Positions 38,040 through 48,449 of a DNA stretch of 60,000 nucleotides are shown here, one piece after another (within the stretch, counting starts at the first letter, position 1; every line of letters begins with the position of its first letter). The DNA is taken from contig NC_092578.1 in the NCBI RefSeq assembly GCF_037975245.1, positions 1,490,001 through 1,550,000 of the forward strand, in the 5' to 3' direction. The position numbers and the translations under genes were made by a program. Source of the DNA: Apostichopus japonicus. Lineage: Eukaryota; Echinodermata; Holothuroidea; Aspidochirotida; Stichopodidae. The notes under the pieces were generated by a model. That model was given only the letters and a program-made list of their open reading frames with translations, ran no database searches and was not told where the DNA came from.

Positions 38040-40920
38040 TAATTTTAAGTTTACTACTGACTTCTGCCACTGGTGGTTGTCAGCAATGGCAATACCTTCA
38101 TACCAGCCCAGCTACTAGTAGTATTCAAGTACTAGTACATATAATAGTACTTGAAAATTAAAAAGCTTACATTGAAAAAAAGGTACTGCCTTGGTCGGCT
38201 CTGGTTAGTACTAAGTAGTTTTACCATTGTGTGATTTAATCCGGTGTACCTAGATACATAGGTTGGTCGAGTCAGTGACAGGTGAACATTGGTTCTGCAC
38301 TGAATTTTTGTACATTGTTCGCAACACATTTTGGTAGTATCCTTTTGTGTGTGAATTCATATTGCACTTATTTTTTGGGGGGTTGTGCATGTGCCCATTT
38401 CACTTTGTTTCAAAGTTCTTCAACTTGTACTGCTGTATGTCTCTGTCATTTTCAGAGAGAAAATGCATTTACAAGTTCCACTACAATGTTACGTAATATG
38501 GGCTTGTTGCAACTAATCTCTGCCTGTTGCATTTAAAAGCAATGTGAAGTCATTCGTCATGTGACTTTAAATATTGTCTCCTATTATCCAATGTTCTGTT
38601 AATATTTATTTTTGTTTTCTTTTATTTTCAGGACTCTTTCTGCATGTGCGGGTTGGATTCTCCTTTGTGGGCAGTTGGGATATAGTACATGCATCGATAT
38701 TCGAGACAATTGTAGCCTGCAATTATTTCAAGTTGCTTCCTTAATGTGTTTTTTTTTTTACATTATTCACAGTTTCAACAAATATGCATGTGTAAAATAA
38801 AAACCCCACCATATTATCTTCATTGTCATACATCATGTGGCAAATATTGATGCAATTGCATGTGGTTGTTTTTGTAGGTCCAGGTTGAAATAATGTTGCG
38901 GTGGAATGGAAAGTCAATTGTGCATCTTTTGTTCCTTGCAGAAAGTACACGAACCTAAGCATTCAATAAGGCTCAAGTTGATTTTTGTGTTTATGCATAT
39001 GTGACACCTACCTTTGATAATTCACTCTGTAGACACAATCTAATGGGTAAAAGTGACCTGTTCTTGTTGCTTTGTCACAGGGTCAAACCTGACAAATTTC
39101 AAATAATGACAAGTCGTGGTACTCATCATGAATACTAATGAGGCGACAATTTCAAAGTTAATGTTTCAAAAATATAGTCCCAGCAATTGGTCTAACTGCA
39201 TTGAGACATTGTGGTTGTTGGCCGATGACAGGTAAATGATAATATTTGGTATATTGATTATGTATATTAATGAGGGGATGTGGCTTAATACTAAGATTGG
39301 GAGGCCCATTAACCCTATACAGTAATATGGCATTTGTTCACCAAGGTATAATAGATATTTTAATTAAAGCTTGTTTCAACAGACTACTAATCAAGTCATT
39401 TCCAGTCAAGAGTGTAAAGTAATGTGTTAGTTCACATACAATTTTTTCCAAGTCAGATCAATTTGCTGGTCCTTGCAAAAACGCAAGTGGAGAAATTGTG
39501 AAAGTTTTGCTATCTCACAGGTTGTTACACTGTTACTTCACCCTGAATTTTCTCGTTACATATTTGCTGACACCTCATAAACATCTTAATGTGCTTGCTA
39601 AGAACAGAACTAAAATGCTAAAGTCAGTTTTGTCAATCTCACTCACATTAACTTACCAAACAATTATTTTGTCATGAGTGTTTGTTCATTGAGCATGAAA
39701 CATTTCCTTTACTTTGGCCGTACCAAAACAGTTCATTGAAGACATAGTCATCCAATTCTTTCAATTAAAATTTCATTTCACCTTTTAACTTACATTTATG
39801 GAAAAGCGTCTTTATACTGTATCTGTTGTGTTGCTTTGAAGTGTTTCGAATGATTTCTAAAGGTAGTCAGTATAGGCCCCAAATTATAGCACGCTATAAT
39901 TGCTCAAAGTTTTCAAAAAGTACTTTCCTTGAGGTCTTTACTCTTCGAATTGTTCTCAGACATTTTGAGGAACAAACAAGGTGACTGAATGTCCCAGTGA
40001 GGAAAAATACAAATAGTTTAAGAATTTTGACAAAGGTGACCATACTTGAATATCTAGCATAATTGTGGCAAATACAGCATGGTAACATTATTTTTTATGT
40101 GTTTCAAATCAATTTAAAATTGAGGTTTTCTAATGAGCAATTATCAAAAGTATAGTGTGTTCATATATTAGATGAACAACACCTTAGTACAAACTACTAA
40201 GTATTGCTTAACCTCTTCTCTAATTTTTAACAAGTAATTCTTTTAAGGTTTCTTTTAACATTTTTTTTAAGGCGATCAGTCTTTCAGGTAAAAGTAATTT
40301 TCCTCCAATAAAAGAGAAATTCCTTTACAATTGGTATTCTATTTGATTCTTTGTTTGTCAAAGGTGTCAGAAATTGGATCTTGTACCTCATACCACATGT
40401 CCATAAGACTAATAATATTTACAGCTCCTTAAAGACAAACATGCTATTCTGCTCCTCTGTACCTTTAATTGCAGTCTCTTGCAAGAAAGTGATTACAGTT
40501 ATGCAGTTGCACATACTTATCCATCACCATGCAAGTTATGCAACAGGCGGATACCTCCTGTGGGTGGGGGGGGGGGGGGGTGGGGATTGTTCCTATCAAT
40601 ATACTTTGACTTCACCTCTCATGGGATGCTAAGGAATATGCAGTGCAATGTTACTATGATAAGGCTAAGCACATGCAGAGAAATTAATTCGCGATAGTAA
40701 CCACACCCCCACTCTTTGAATTGCATGCTCAAGGTTTCAGAAAGGGTGTGATGTATTATGCTAAGCACATCACTTGTCTGAGATCACCCACCACCTCCCC
40801 CAGCACACACCATCGTTGAAACGTGCAACTGAAACCGAACCAGGTGATTGAGCATCGGCTGCTACGTAGTGCTTATGAATATCCCTACGAACCGTGGAAA
40901 CGAGTTGAATGTAGAGCTGG
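38040..40920. other. No gene recognised
   Basis: A good plus-strand acceptor (TTTTCTTTTATTTTCAG) at 38615-38631 precedes an unconvincing frame. A G-run lies at 40565-40581. Could include non-coding exons. Confidence 0.4.
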
Positions 40921-40942
40921 ATCATATGATGCTAACTTCTAT

Positions 40943-40968
40943 ACAAATTCAGTCATCACTGAATTTGT
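40943..40968. repeat. Perfect hairpin
   Basis: ACAAATTCAGT, loop CATC, ACTGAATTTGT: an 11-bp perfect stem inside the first unit of the 256-bp duplication. Absent from the second unit. Confidence 0.85.
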
Positions 40969-41205
40969 CTAACATCACTCGGTGCCGTGTGGACTGAATT
41001 TTGACCGGTTGTTTTCTAGCAACCTGAAATTTTACGAATGTTTTCATTTGTGGTATGGATTTATCCAAGCAAAAACCTATATAAACCTATTACATCTGCT
41101 AAAATCGATCGAAGTATGTACACTGGCTTCTGTGTTGTTGCATTCCAGCGCATACGCTGTGTTAAATGTATAGCTGTATATAGGATGCTAACTTGTTGAA
41201 ATTTC

Positions 41206-41217
41206 AAAGATGGCGGC
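41206..41217 (+). promoter_or_regulatory. YY1-type motif
   Basis: AAAGATGGCGGC matches the AAGATGGCGGC class of YY1 sites, typical of the first transcribed bases of housekeeping genes. The region 40.85-41.7 kb is also locally richer in CpG. No exon was found downstream on the plus strand. Confidence 0.4.
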
Positions 41218-41618
41218 CCAACATCACCCGCGAGCATTGGAGACATGTGAAATGAATTGTGATCGGCCGTTTTCAAGCAGACTGTGATAATTGACGGATG
41301 TTTCTGTGTTTGGAATGAAATTATCTAACTGTTTGTGAACATTTGGCGTTTGTTCCGGTATTTTAAGTCTTTTATGAGTCGATTTCATGATCGGTCGCTA
41401 CGGCTTTTGGAGCCGTGACCTAAATATCACCTGTAATTTAGCGGATTTCCTGTCAGTATTTCTGTTCGAATTTATCGCTAGTGGTAAGTCAGAAACCTTT
41501 TTATCTTAGTTTCCAGGTTCAGTAGACATTTGAATGAGGTTTTAATGAAAACAACACATTTATTTCAACATTTATTTCTCGTCTCTCAGTGAACGATTAC
41601 CGCCGAAATTCAAAATGT

Positions 41619-41628
41619 GTGACGTCAC
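41619..41628. promoter_or_regulatory. CRE palindrome GTGACGTCAC
   Basis: Perfect CREB/ATF consensus TGACGTCA with extended dyad, about 400 bp from the YY1-type motif in the same CpG-richer segment. Confidence 0.4.
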
Positions 41629-42124
41629 CAAAGCTTAATAAATTCCGGCGAACCTTGGGTCTGCTTCCCAACTGTTTAATGACCTGAATCCCACCGAAGA
41701 ACTAATCTGTTTGAAAGGATAGTCCCGGGTATTTTTTGACTAAAACACAAACATAGTCTAAATATTTTGGTGAATCTTGCATTTGATTTCTATGTGCAGT
41801 TTTCAAGAGGATAAGCATTTGATACATTTGATACAATGGGGTGGTGAAGCAAACGAGTGTGATGTCAAAATGGTTTTATGCTTTTTATCACTTTTTCTTT
41901 TTCTTCTTCTTCTTTCTTCAAAACTGAATTTCAATTTTTCACTGCAAAACACTGAACATTCAAAGTACTCTAGGTCTGAATACCAATACACAACAGTCAC
42001 TGGTACGTAAAAAAAAAAGGTTTGCTAAAACCAAAATGCAAACGGACGGCTACTGTACATCACCACGCCTTGAATTACATGCTGTGAACATCAAAGATCT
42101 ACAGAAGCTTTAGTATAGAGCTTC

Positions 42125-42255
42125 TTTATATGTACCAGTGACAAGCTTACCTGTCTCCTCACAACATCAGCAACCCCCCTCTGCCATGTCTAGAGTTGAT
42201 CTTGTAACCTTTCTATTACTTAACACCCTTAGCTACAACACACTACCAGTCACGC
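42125..42255 (-). repeat. Dispersed short repeat R1, minus copy
   Basis: Reverse complement contains GGGTGTTAAGTAATAGAAAG, GTTACAAGATCAACTCTAGA, CATGGCAGAGGGGGGTTGCT, GATGTTGTGAGGAGACAGGT and AAGCTTGTCACTGG. A good copy. Confidence 0.6.
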
Positions 42256-42259
42256 GTTG

Positions 42260-43710
42260 ACCCTCCTTTACATTCAACCAGCAATGTATCTGATAATGAT
42301 TTTTAACTGGACTAGGTTATCTGTTAGAATCTTCTCATCTCTCTATTCCATCTTGATCTCTTTCAGCGATCATCTTGTCTGAATCTCTGAACTTACAGCC
42401 AGACATAAGTATAATGATTTAACAAATTACGCTGAGTCTTTAAGGTTAAACATAGAAAGCTTGCCCTAGAGTAAGTCTAAATATGACGCATATTTACAGA
42501 TCTATGCAAACAGTGTATGTCTTTATAATAACCATGTCACAATTTTTTGTCATGACTAATAAGGCTCCACCAATATATTTATGAAAGATGGATACTGTTA
42601 AGTTTGTACCAAATTTGGAACAAAATTGTTTGTTCTGATGACTCATATGTTCTAAAGTACATCCTAATTTACTCTTATATTTTTTGGTTTACACAATGGA
42701 TAAAAATAAAGCAGCGAATATTTGCATTTTTCTCAAGTGTAGTTTGTAACAGTTGGAGAGAGGGTAATTGCACATGGCAAAAACTATGTATTCATTAAAT
42801 GAACTGCGAAGAAAAAACAGAGACAATACTTGGAGATAAACAGAGTCATTTGATAAAGTAGTTTGTTCTCCACAGTTGAATTTACAAAGCAAATTCAGAA
42901 TCAATGAAATGAACGTCTAATGGTTTCATACATGACATTTCGTGCCTTTATGTTTTCTTTGTTTCTGGGGAGGGGGGGGGGGGTTAGGAACTGCAGAAAA
43001 TATAGTAACAATTGGACATCGGTTTTAAAATTAAATTTTTACAGTAAAATGTCATAACAATGTTGTTCAATAGCTTAGCATGGTCAAGTTATCTTCAAGG
43101 TTCAAATAATCCAGAAAAGGAAATAACCATGAAAATTGGTAATCTTGCTATTTACATGACAATGACAATTGTCATTTACATGTTTTAAGATCTACAAGAG
43201 TGTCCTGCAGACAAAAAGTTATTTACAATCGAATGGATGCAAGCATCTAGAAGATCTGGTCATAGTGTGTTCAATTGCATTTTATTTTAGTTTGACTTAT
43301 TCTTAGTAAGTTTGGGTAAAATTGCCTGAAATGGCAATCAAAAGTAACATTATACACTTGTTGTTTTCTGATGTCATCCATTCTGTTTACGATACCCATC
43401 ATTATCAGCTTGAGTTAACTCTTCAACTTCTGCAAATGACCTTAAAGTAATAACAGTTTCGGCCTTCCTTGAGTAATGGACCGAGAAACTGACTTCAACC
43501 GTATATTTCATGTAAACATGTACAATTTTCTTTTGCACTTATTGAGAAGCTGCTGTAGATCACTGGAAAACATAAATCTTACAAAGGACATCTTCAATGC
43601 GCAACGAAGGAAACAAATATTGCACTATTACAAATAATATACAGGGAATTATTTAGTGTTCTGATCTTACACAGCAGTTTCCAGGGCTCTGAACTTTGTC
43701 TTGAATGAAA
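42260..43710. other. No gene recognised
   Basis: AT-rich. Includes a G-run near 42969 and the palindrome at 43161. Confidence 0.5.
43161..43176. repeat. 16-bp perfect palindrome
   Basis: AATGACAATTGTCATT, flanked outside by ACATGAC and TACATGT, so the symmetry extends loosely to about 30 bp. Confidence 0.8.
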
Positions 43711-43712
43711 TA

Positions 43713-44015
43713 CTATAATAATAAATGATAATAATCAGCCATTACTTTTACGATGCTTAAGCAACTACGAATGTGGGAGAAGCCTGCAATGGCTTATCGA
43801 TCACAACTCACTCGTCAGGTGGCTTCCAATTCAACATTAACTCAAATTTGGAATCTATTCAAATTTAGAAAGTCATTTCAGGGGAAAGATGCTCTTGGAT
43901 TACAAACCCACCTTACTATGACCCGGACGGGAATCGAACCCAGAACCTCCCTGCCAATTGCTAAGCCTCATTGCTTCAAATGCCACCGCCTTTATCCACT
44001 CGGCCACAGCACCGG
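43713..44015 (-). mobile_element. tRNA-derived SINE, copy 2
   Basis: The better preserved copy. On the minus strand it starts at 44015 with GGTGCTGTGGCCGAGTGGAT (A box TGGCCGAGTGG), has an intact B box GGTTCGATTCC, then the same body as copy 1, and ends in a TAATAAT-type tail at 43713-43735. The A and B boxes are the internal RNA polymerase III promoter. The head resembles tRNA-Leu or tRNA-Ser, including a long variable arm. The 116-codon plus-strand open frame over it (43753-44103) is an artefact. Confidence 0.87.
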
Positions 44016-44789
44016 TTTCTATGTTAATAAAACTGTTATGCATCTTTTTATTTATATAGCAATTTGCTGTGTTTGCATAGCTTTTTGCGATGATATGGCA
44101 TAAATTATTCGCTGATAAAAAGAATCTACTTCAACTCAGTAGTTTACCATTTCAGATACTACAGAATTATACACAAAAATGGCTTTTGAAATACGTAATC
44201 AACAACAAGCCAACGGAAGTAATAAAATACTGAATTACGTCAAAGTACTTCCTTCGTCAACTTTAAAGGCCACCTTTGTATAGTAATTCCGACTGACCTT
44301 TTCTTCAAGAGCAAACACAATACGGCATGTTGGACACCAACAGGCAACATATACTTGATCAATTAATAAGGACTCTTAAATTTATGTACGCCCTTGATGT
44401 GATGAATCTCACCTTGATCAAACTGATTGGAATAATACGTCCTAACAATTTGAAAATGCCATCTCAGCTTCTTACTATTATATCATTTATATTAATATTT
44501 TAAGTTCTTAGAAACTTCTTTAGTTTGAACAAATAGAAACATCAAAATGAATTCACACTATCTGCTGAAAATAGAGCAAAATTGAGTTGTTAATTTAACA
44601 GCTATCTATACAAAATGATGTGACAGCCTTCTCAACATGAAACATCAATTACATTTTTCATTAGATCAGATTTTATATATTTAAAATCTGTACAAGAATC
44701 ACAAATTTACACATGCATTATTTCATAACTATATTCAAAGACAACACATTTAAGATAATCGCTTATACTCGGTTTCATGATTCAAAGCT

Positions 44790-44928
44790 TAATACAAACT
44801 GCAGTATGAAATGTTTCCCGAAAGGTAATGAGGGCGGTATTGAAGAACTTAGCATGCATAGACTCCGGATGTTGAACCTGATTAATTCACATTGGCTTTG
44901 GCTTTGAGTACAACTTTCGGGGAAACCA
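44790..44928 (-). mobile_element. Dispersed ~270-bp repeat, copy 3, internally deleted
   Basis: Minus-strand copy that keeps both ends (GGTTTCCCCGAA and CTTTCGGGAAACATTTCATA) and the segment with TCCGGAGTCTATGCAT and AAGTTCTTCAATACCG. It lacks about 165 bp of the 5' interior present in the other two copies. Retention of both ends with loss of the middle is typical of DNA-transposon deletion derivatives. Confidence 0.68.
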
Positions 44929-44929
44929 A

Positions 44930-46260
44930 AAATTGCAGACATCTTGTTTTGCCACAAACAGGATCATTACCAATAATCAAGTGGTCACCATTTTAGTCAA
45001 TGTTCCAGCCAAAATTTCTTTTTCCTATCCAAAGTTGATAATAATATCCCAAACTTAGTTTTTCTGTTGTTCCTTTGCTCTTGATTCTAATTGTCAGACC
45101 ATAACAAAAATTCCCCTATGCCTGTCTGTGCTACAAATTTCTGAGAAAATCACTCTGGAAAAGCCACTTATATCCTTTGGTATGAAATCGTTTAAGTACT
45201 GAATATGTCTCGTATCTTGATGCTGTTAGCTCAATGAACTGCTGCATGTTTTAACTGACTTTGAGAGAGGATTTCTTTAGTCCTACATTTCACGGCTATT
45301 TCACATTTATGTCAACGACCCAAGAGTTTAATTTCTATGGTGGCCAAAGTACTTCCATTTCCTTTTCTTTGATATTTATCATCAGTTGGGAATAAGTTGA
45401 ACCCAATCCACAATTTCCACCCCCCACAGGATAATGAAAACTGCATACACGTCCATTCAATCACTATGACAATCGTAATTATTGAGTAATAACTGACGAT
45501 GAACAGTGGAAATCAGGCAACAATTAGAGACGGGTAAATAGAGACATCAATTTCAAACGTAATAAAATATAACAAATTCACGAAAACCGCAATCATTTAG
45601 AGAAATGAAAGATTTTTGAGGAATCGTGGAAGCGAGTGACCTTTCGTCAGCAGCTGATTATTGGAAATCAATGCACTAAAAAATGTGAGTTTCTATTCTC
45701 CTCACCTGGAGGGATTAGTTTTACTGTTGGTTCAAGATGAGGATGCAACTATCTAGATGTAAAGTTTGATTGATTGGAGACTCCAGACCTGGTCAGGGAC
45801 CAGCTGAAAAAGTAATCAAGCACACCTACATCCTCCCATCAGCAACACACAGTAGAGACTGGGCTATGACTAATACAAAATAAACCATGCTCACCCTACG
45901 TAAGATATATAGTCACTATCAAAACATTGGATAGCCTTGCACACTGCAAGGCTCTACATTTGATTTTCATACAATTTGGTATTGCATATCATTTCTGATT
46001 CCAATTATGAAATAATTTTTTTAATGACAAGCTGTGGAGGTAATTAAACATTGCATCTGTGTCTTGTGTTAAGAACTCATTCAAGGTTGAGGAAGAGAAG
46101 GATGGGCCATGGGGGAGGGGGGGGGAGAAGGTGAACAAGGGATAGATACAAAGAACAAAGAAGAAGAAGAAGAAGAAAAGAGAAGTATGAATAATCTTTT
46201 CATCAGGACATCTGTTTATGATGAAGCTAAGACCTTTCCATATATCTGCTGTAGATGCAA
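44930..46260. other. No gene recognised
   Basis: Unique AT-rich DNA. A donor-like CCTCCAG/GTGAGG on the minus strand near 45708 could only support an 18-nt exon. A GGG-rich run lies at 46110-46130. Confidence 0.4.
46158..46178 (+). repeat. (GAA)n microsatellite
   Basis: Short run of AGAAGA just left of the GGGGT repeat copy. Confidence 0.85.
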
Positions 46261-46261
46261 T

Positions 46262-46376
46262 ATTTGGCTAAGAATAACAGTGACAGTTCGTGGGAGGGGG
46301 AGAGAAGCCGGATGTGAGTGAGTGAATGAGGGGTGGGGTGGGGTGGGGTGGGGTGGGGTTGGGAAAACCAAAAGAG
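46262..46376 (+). repeat. Dispersed (GGGGT)n-containing repeat, copy 1
   Basis: Contains GCTAAGAATAACAGTGACAG, GTGGGAGGGGGAGAG, GTGAGTGAGTGAATGAGGGG, a TGGGG pentamer array (46333-46361) and GGGAAAACCAAAAG. It aligns in order with 48345-48448. Confidence 0.8.
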
Positions 46377-46780
46377 TTCAATCGTACCATGTTGTAAGAA
46401 TGATTGCCTTGTCTAACTACATTCTATCTCTTGCATCTGACAATGTCATTAAAGAAGCAGTGTGGAGTCAATTAAATGGAGCAAGTAGGGTGATAGAAAA
46501 GCATTCAAAGAAGTGAGTGAGGTCAGTGAGTATATAGGGTGAATTGGTACAGTACTATAATATCAACGCCAACAGGTAGATTTGACAAAATATATATTAT
46601 TTTACTGGGGCAGTGATGGGAATCTTAGTAGAGATTTGTTGGTTCTTAAGGAAACCAGACAGCAGCTGTCTATTTGATTATTATGGTTTTGCTATATTTT
46701 TTTTTCTATGGGGAAAATGTCAACAAAATCTGGAATCATGATCCCAAATGAGCAGGATTTGTTGATTAACTCTCACCTCT

Positions 46781-47085
46781 CAGGCGCATAGCCAAGGGGG
46801 GAGGGCAAAGGGGGCAGCCGCCCCCCCTTGAGCATAATTTTTTTTTAATGTTTTTTATGATATCGCTAGTAATTTCAAAAGAGAAAATGCTAAGATGCAC
46901 TTACAAGGCCTGGGAAGTGCCATTTCCAGCGATCTGGGAGGCATTTTCATCCAAAATTTTCTTGTACGCTTCGCGCCAACTCATGGTGACCCTACGCTTA
47001 GATAGTTTGCAATGCCGTATCTACGGCTCTGATAGTTTGCCTACATTTTCGCCCCTCCCTTGGCAAATTCCTGGCTACGAGCCTG
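46781..47085. mobile_element. hAT-like miniature element
   Basis: 305 bp bounded by CAGGCGCATAGCCAAGG on the left and CCTGGCTACGAGCCTG on the right, inverted repeats starting CAGGC and containing GTAGCC. The flanks are TCACCTCT (left) and TCACCTTC (right), a near match of 8 bp, the duplication length made by hAT transposases. The left end is followed by G-rich and C-rich runs that can form a hairpin. The 98-codon open frame over it is not a gene. Confidence 0.65.
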
Positions 47086-47089
47086 TCAC

Positions 47090-48340
47090 CTTCCAAAGAA
47101 GGAGTAAAAGAAAGTCTCATGAAGCCTGTTACCTTTTTAAATAAACACTAAAAGTTGTCTTGAACTACAACTGTTTCAAGGCATGAACCTTAACTATTTT
47201 GCATATAAGGATCAGGGTAAATCTTGTTCCTCTTTCAATAACTGACTTGGTTGATTCCACAGTTTTGAGTGAGCAGTAAATATACTCCATGTAAGATTCT
47301 TAGCACCCACTATTTTCTTTCTGCGAATCTGTTTGAATGTGATGATAATGATGTATTTAAATGCAATCAGCTACTTCAAATTCACAAATTCAATGCCCTC
47401 TGGTTCCTCATTTGCTTTGCTTTGTTATTCCTCTCAAGTACTTAATTTCCTCATTTTTTCCTTCTTCTTCCACCTCTGCAACGTTGTTCCTTGTTTATAT
47501 CGGCTTAAGAAATTCACAACACTAATGGAGACTGACTTGGGTTTACTAATCCTGGCAAAGAACTGGAGGCAATTCTTACAGGAGCATCACTTTTAAGAAT
47601 ATAATCTACCACAAAAAAAATTGCAGATTTATACGCCTATCACCCTTCATGAAGTGTGTGATAACTAATGTGAGATGTTCACTCCGTTGAATGGCAAAAC
47701 AATTATGCCAAAAGCCACTCAAAGTGATACCAGATCATCTTGGTTTATTGCAGAGGTCAATTTTCCATCTTCTACCTTTTTTTTGGTCATCTCCTTTGGA
47801 TGGATAGACACAAACACTTGAAATATAACACGTAGAAGCCTGGCTCTGGTTTTAATAGCATCAGTGCCTCTAGTTATACAGAATATCACTCAACAGTTGG
47901 CGAGTTTTTATAAGAGTGTAAAGCCATGCACGGACTACGATATTAATTTACTGTATAAAGTAAACCTGTCAACTTGCAAAGCATGTACAGTAAGAATGAG
48001 GCAACCATTGTGTGCTATGGTCAATGAATTGAGGGAAGGAAAGATTCAATCCTTAAAATAGATAAAATTATTTGCATTCTTTGTGGATATTTTACCAGAA
48101 ATCTTAGGCACATCAATGTATGGAATGATAGTGATATCGTCCATCCATGGCTCCAGATGTGACCTTCTGCAACTTCAGTGTGTAGGTGACTAATATAACT
48201 ATCCTAATCTTTCTTATTAAATCTACAAAGATACCATACTGATAGGGAAACTCAAATAGTCACAAGTTTTTGGAATTTATTAACAAGAATGCTTGACAGT
48301 CTGCTCTTAGAACTGCTTTTCTTCTGTGTGTAGTTCGTTC
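47090..48340. other. No gene recognised
   Basis: The plus frames at 47333-47596 and 47864-48061 look partly protein-like, but have no recognised domain or phase-consistent neighbours. Confidence 0.4.
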
Positions 48341-48344
48341 CTAA

Positions 48345-48448
48345 TATTGATGAGCCAAGAATAACAGTGACTGGTGGGAGGGGAAGGGAGGGTACAGTAC
48401 ATGTGAGTGAGTGCATGAGGGGTGGGGTGGGGTGGGAAAAACCAAAAA
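48345..48448 (+). repeat. Dispersed (GGGGT)n-containing repeat, copy 2
   Basis: Contains GAGCCAAGAATAACAGTGAC, TGGTGGGAGGGGAAGGGAGG, GTGAGTGAGTGCATGAGGGG, a shorter TGGGG array and GGGAAAAACCAAAA. The TGGGG number differs between the two copies. Confidence 0.8.
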
Positions 48449-48449
48449 C

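Larger units (their letters stand above)
40925..41330 (+). repeat. ~256-bp imperfect tandem duplication
   Basis: ATGCTAACTT occurs at about 40930 and 41186, followed in each by AACATCACYCG, TGAATTKTGAYCGGYYGTTTTC and ACGRATGTTT in the same order. Identity is roughly 65% by eye. The second unit contains the YY1-type motif. Confidence 0.6.

Noticed and set aside
43753-44103. 116-codon plus-strand frame
   Set aside because: It is the antisense of the SINE copy with its tRNA-like head.
45690-45730. Minus-strand donor CCTCCAG/GTGAGG with an acceptor 18 bp upstream
   Set aside because: Would require an 18-nt microexon; all longer frames contain stops.
46848-47144. 98-codon plus-strand frame
   Set aside because: Covers most of the hAT-like miniature element and has no recognised domain.
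47856-48061. Plus-strand frame of about 67 codons after an AG at 47855
   Set aside because: Could be an exon with donor ACA/GTAAGA, but no compatible neighbour or recognisable family.
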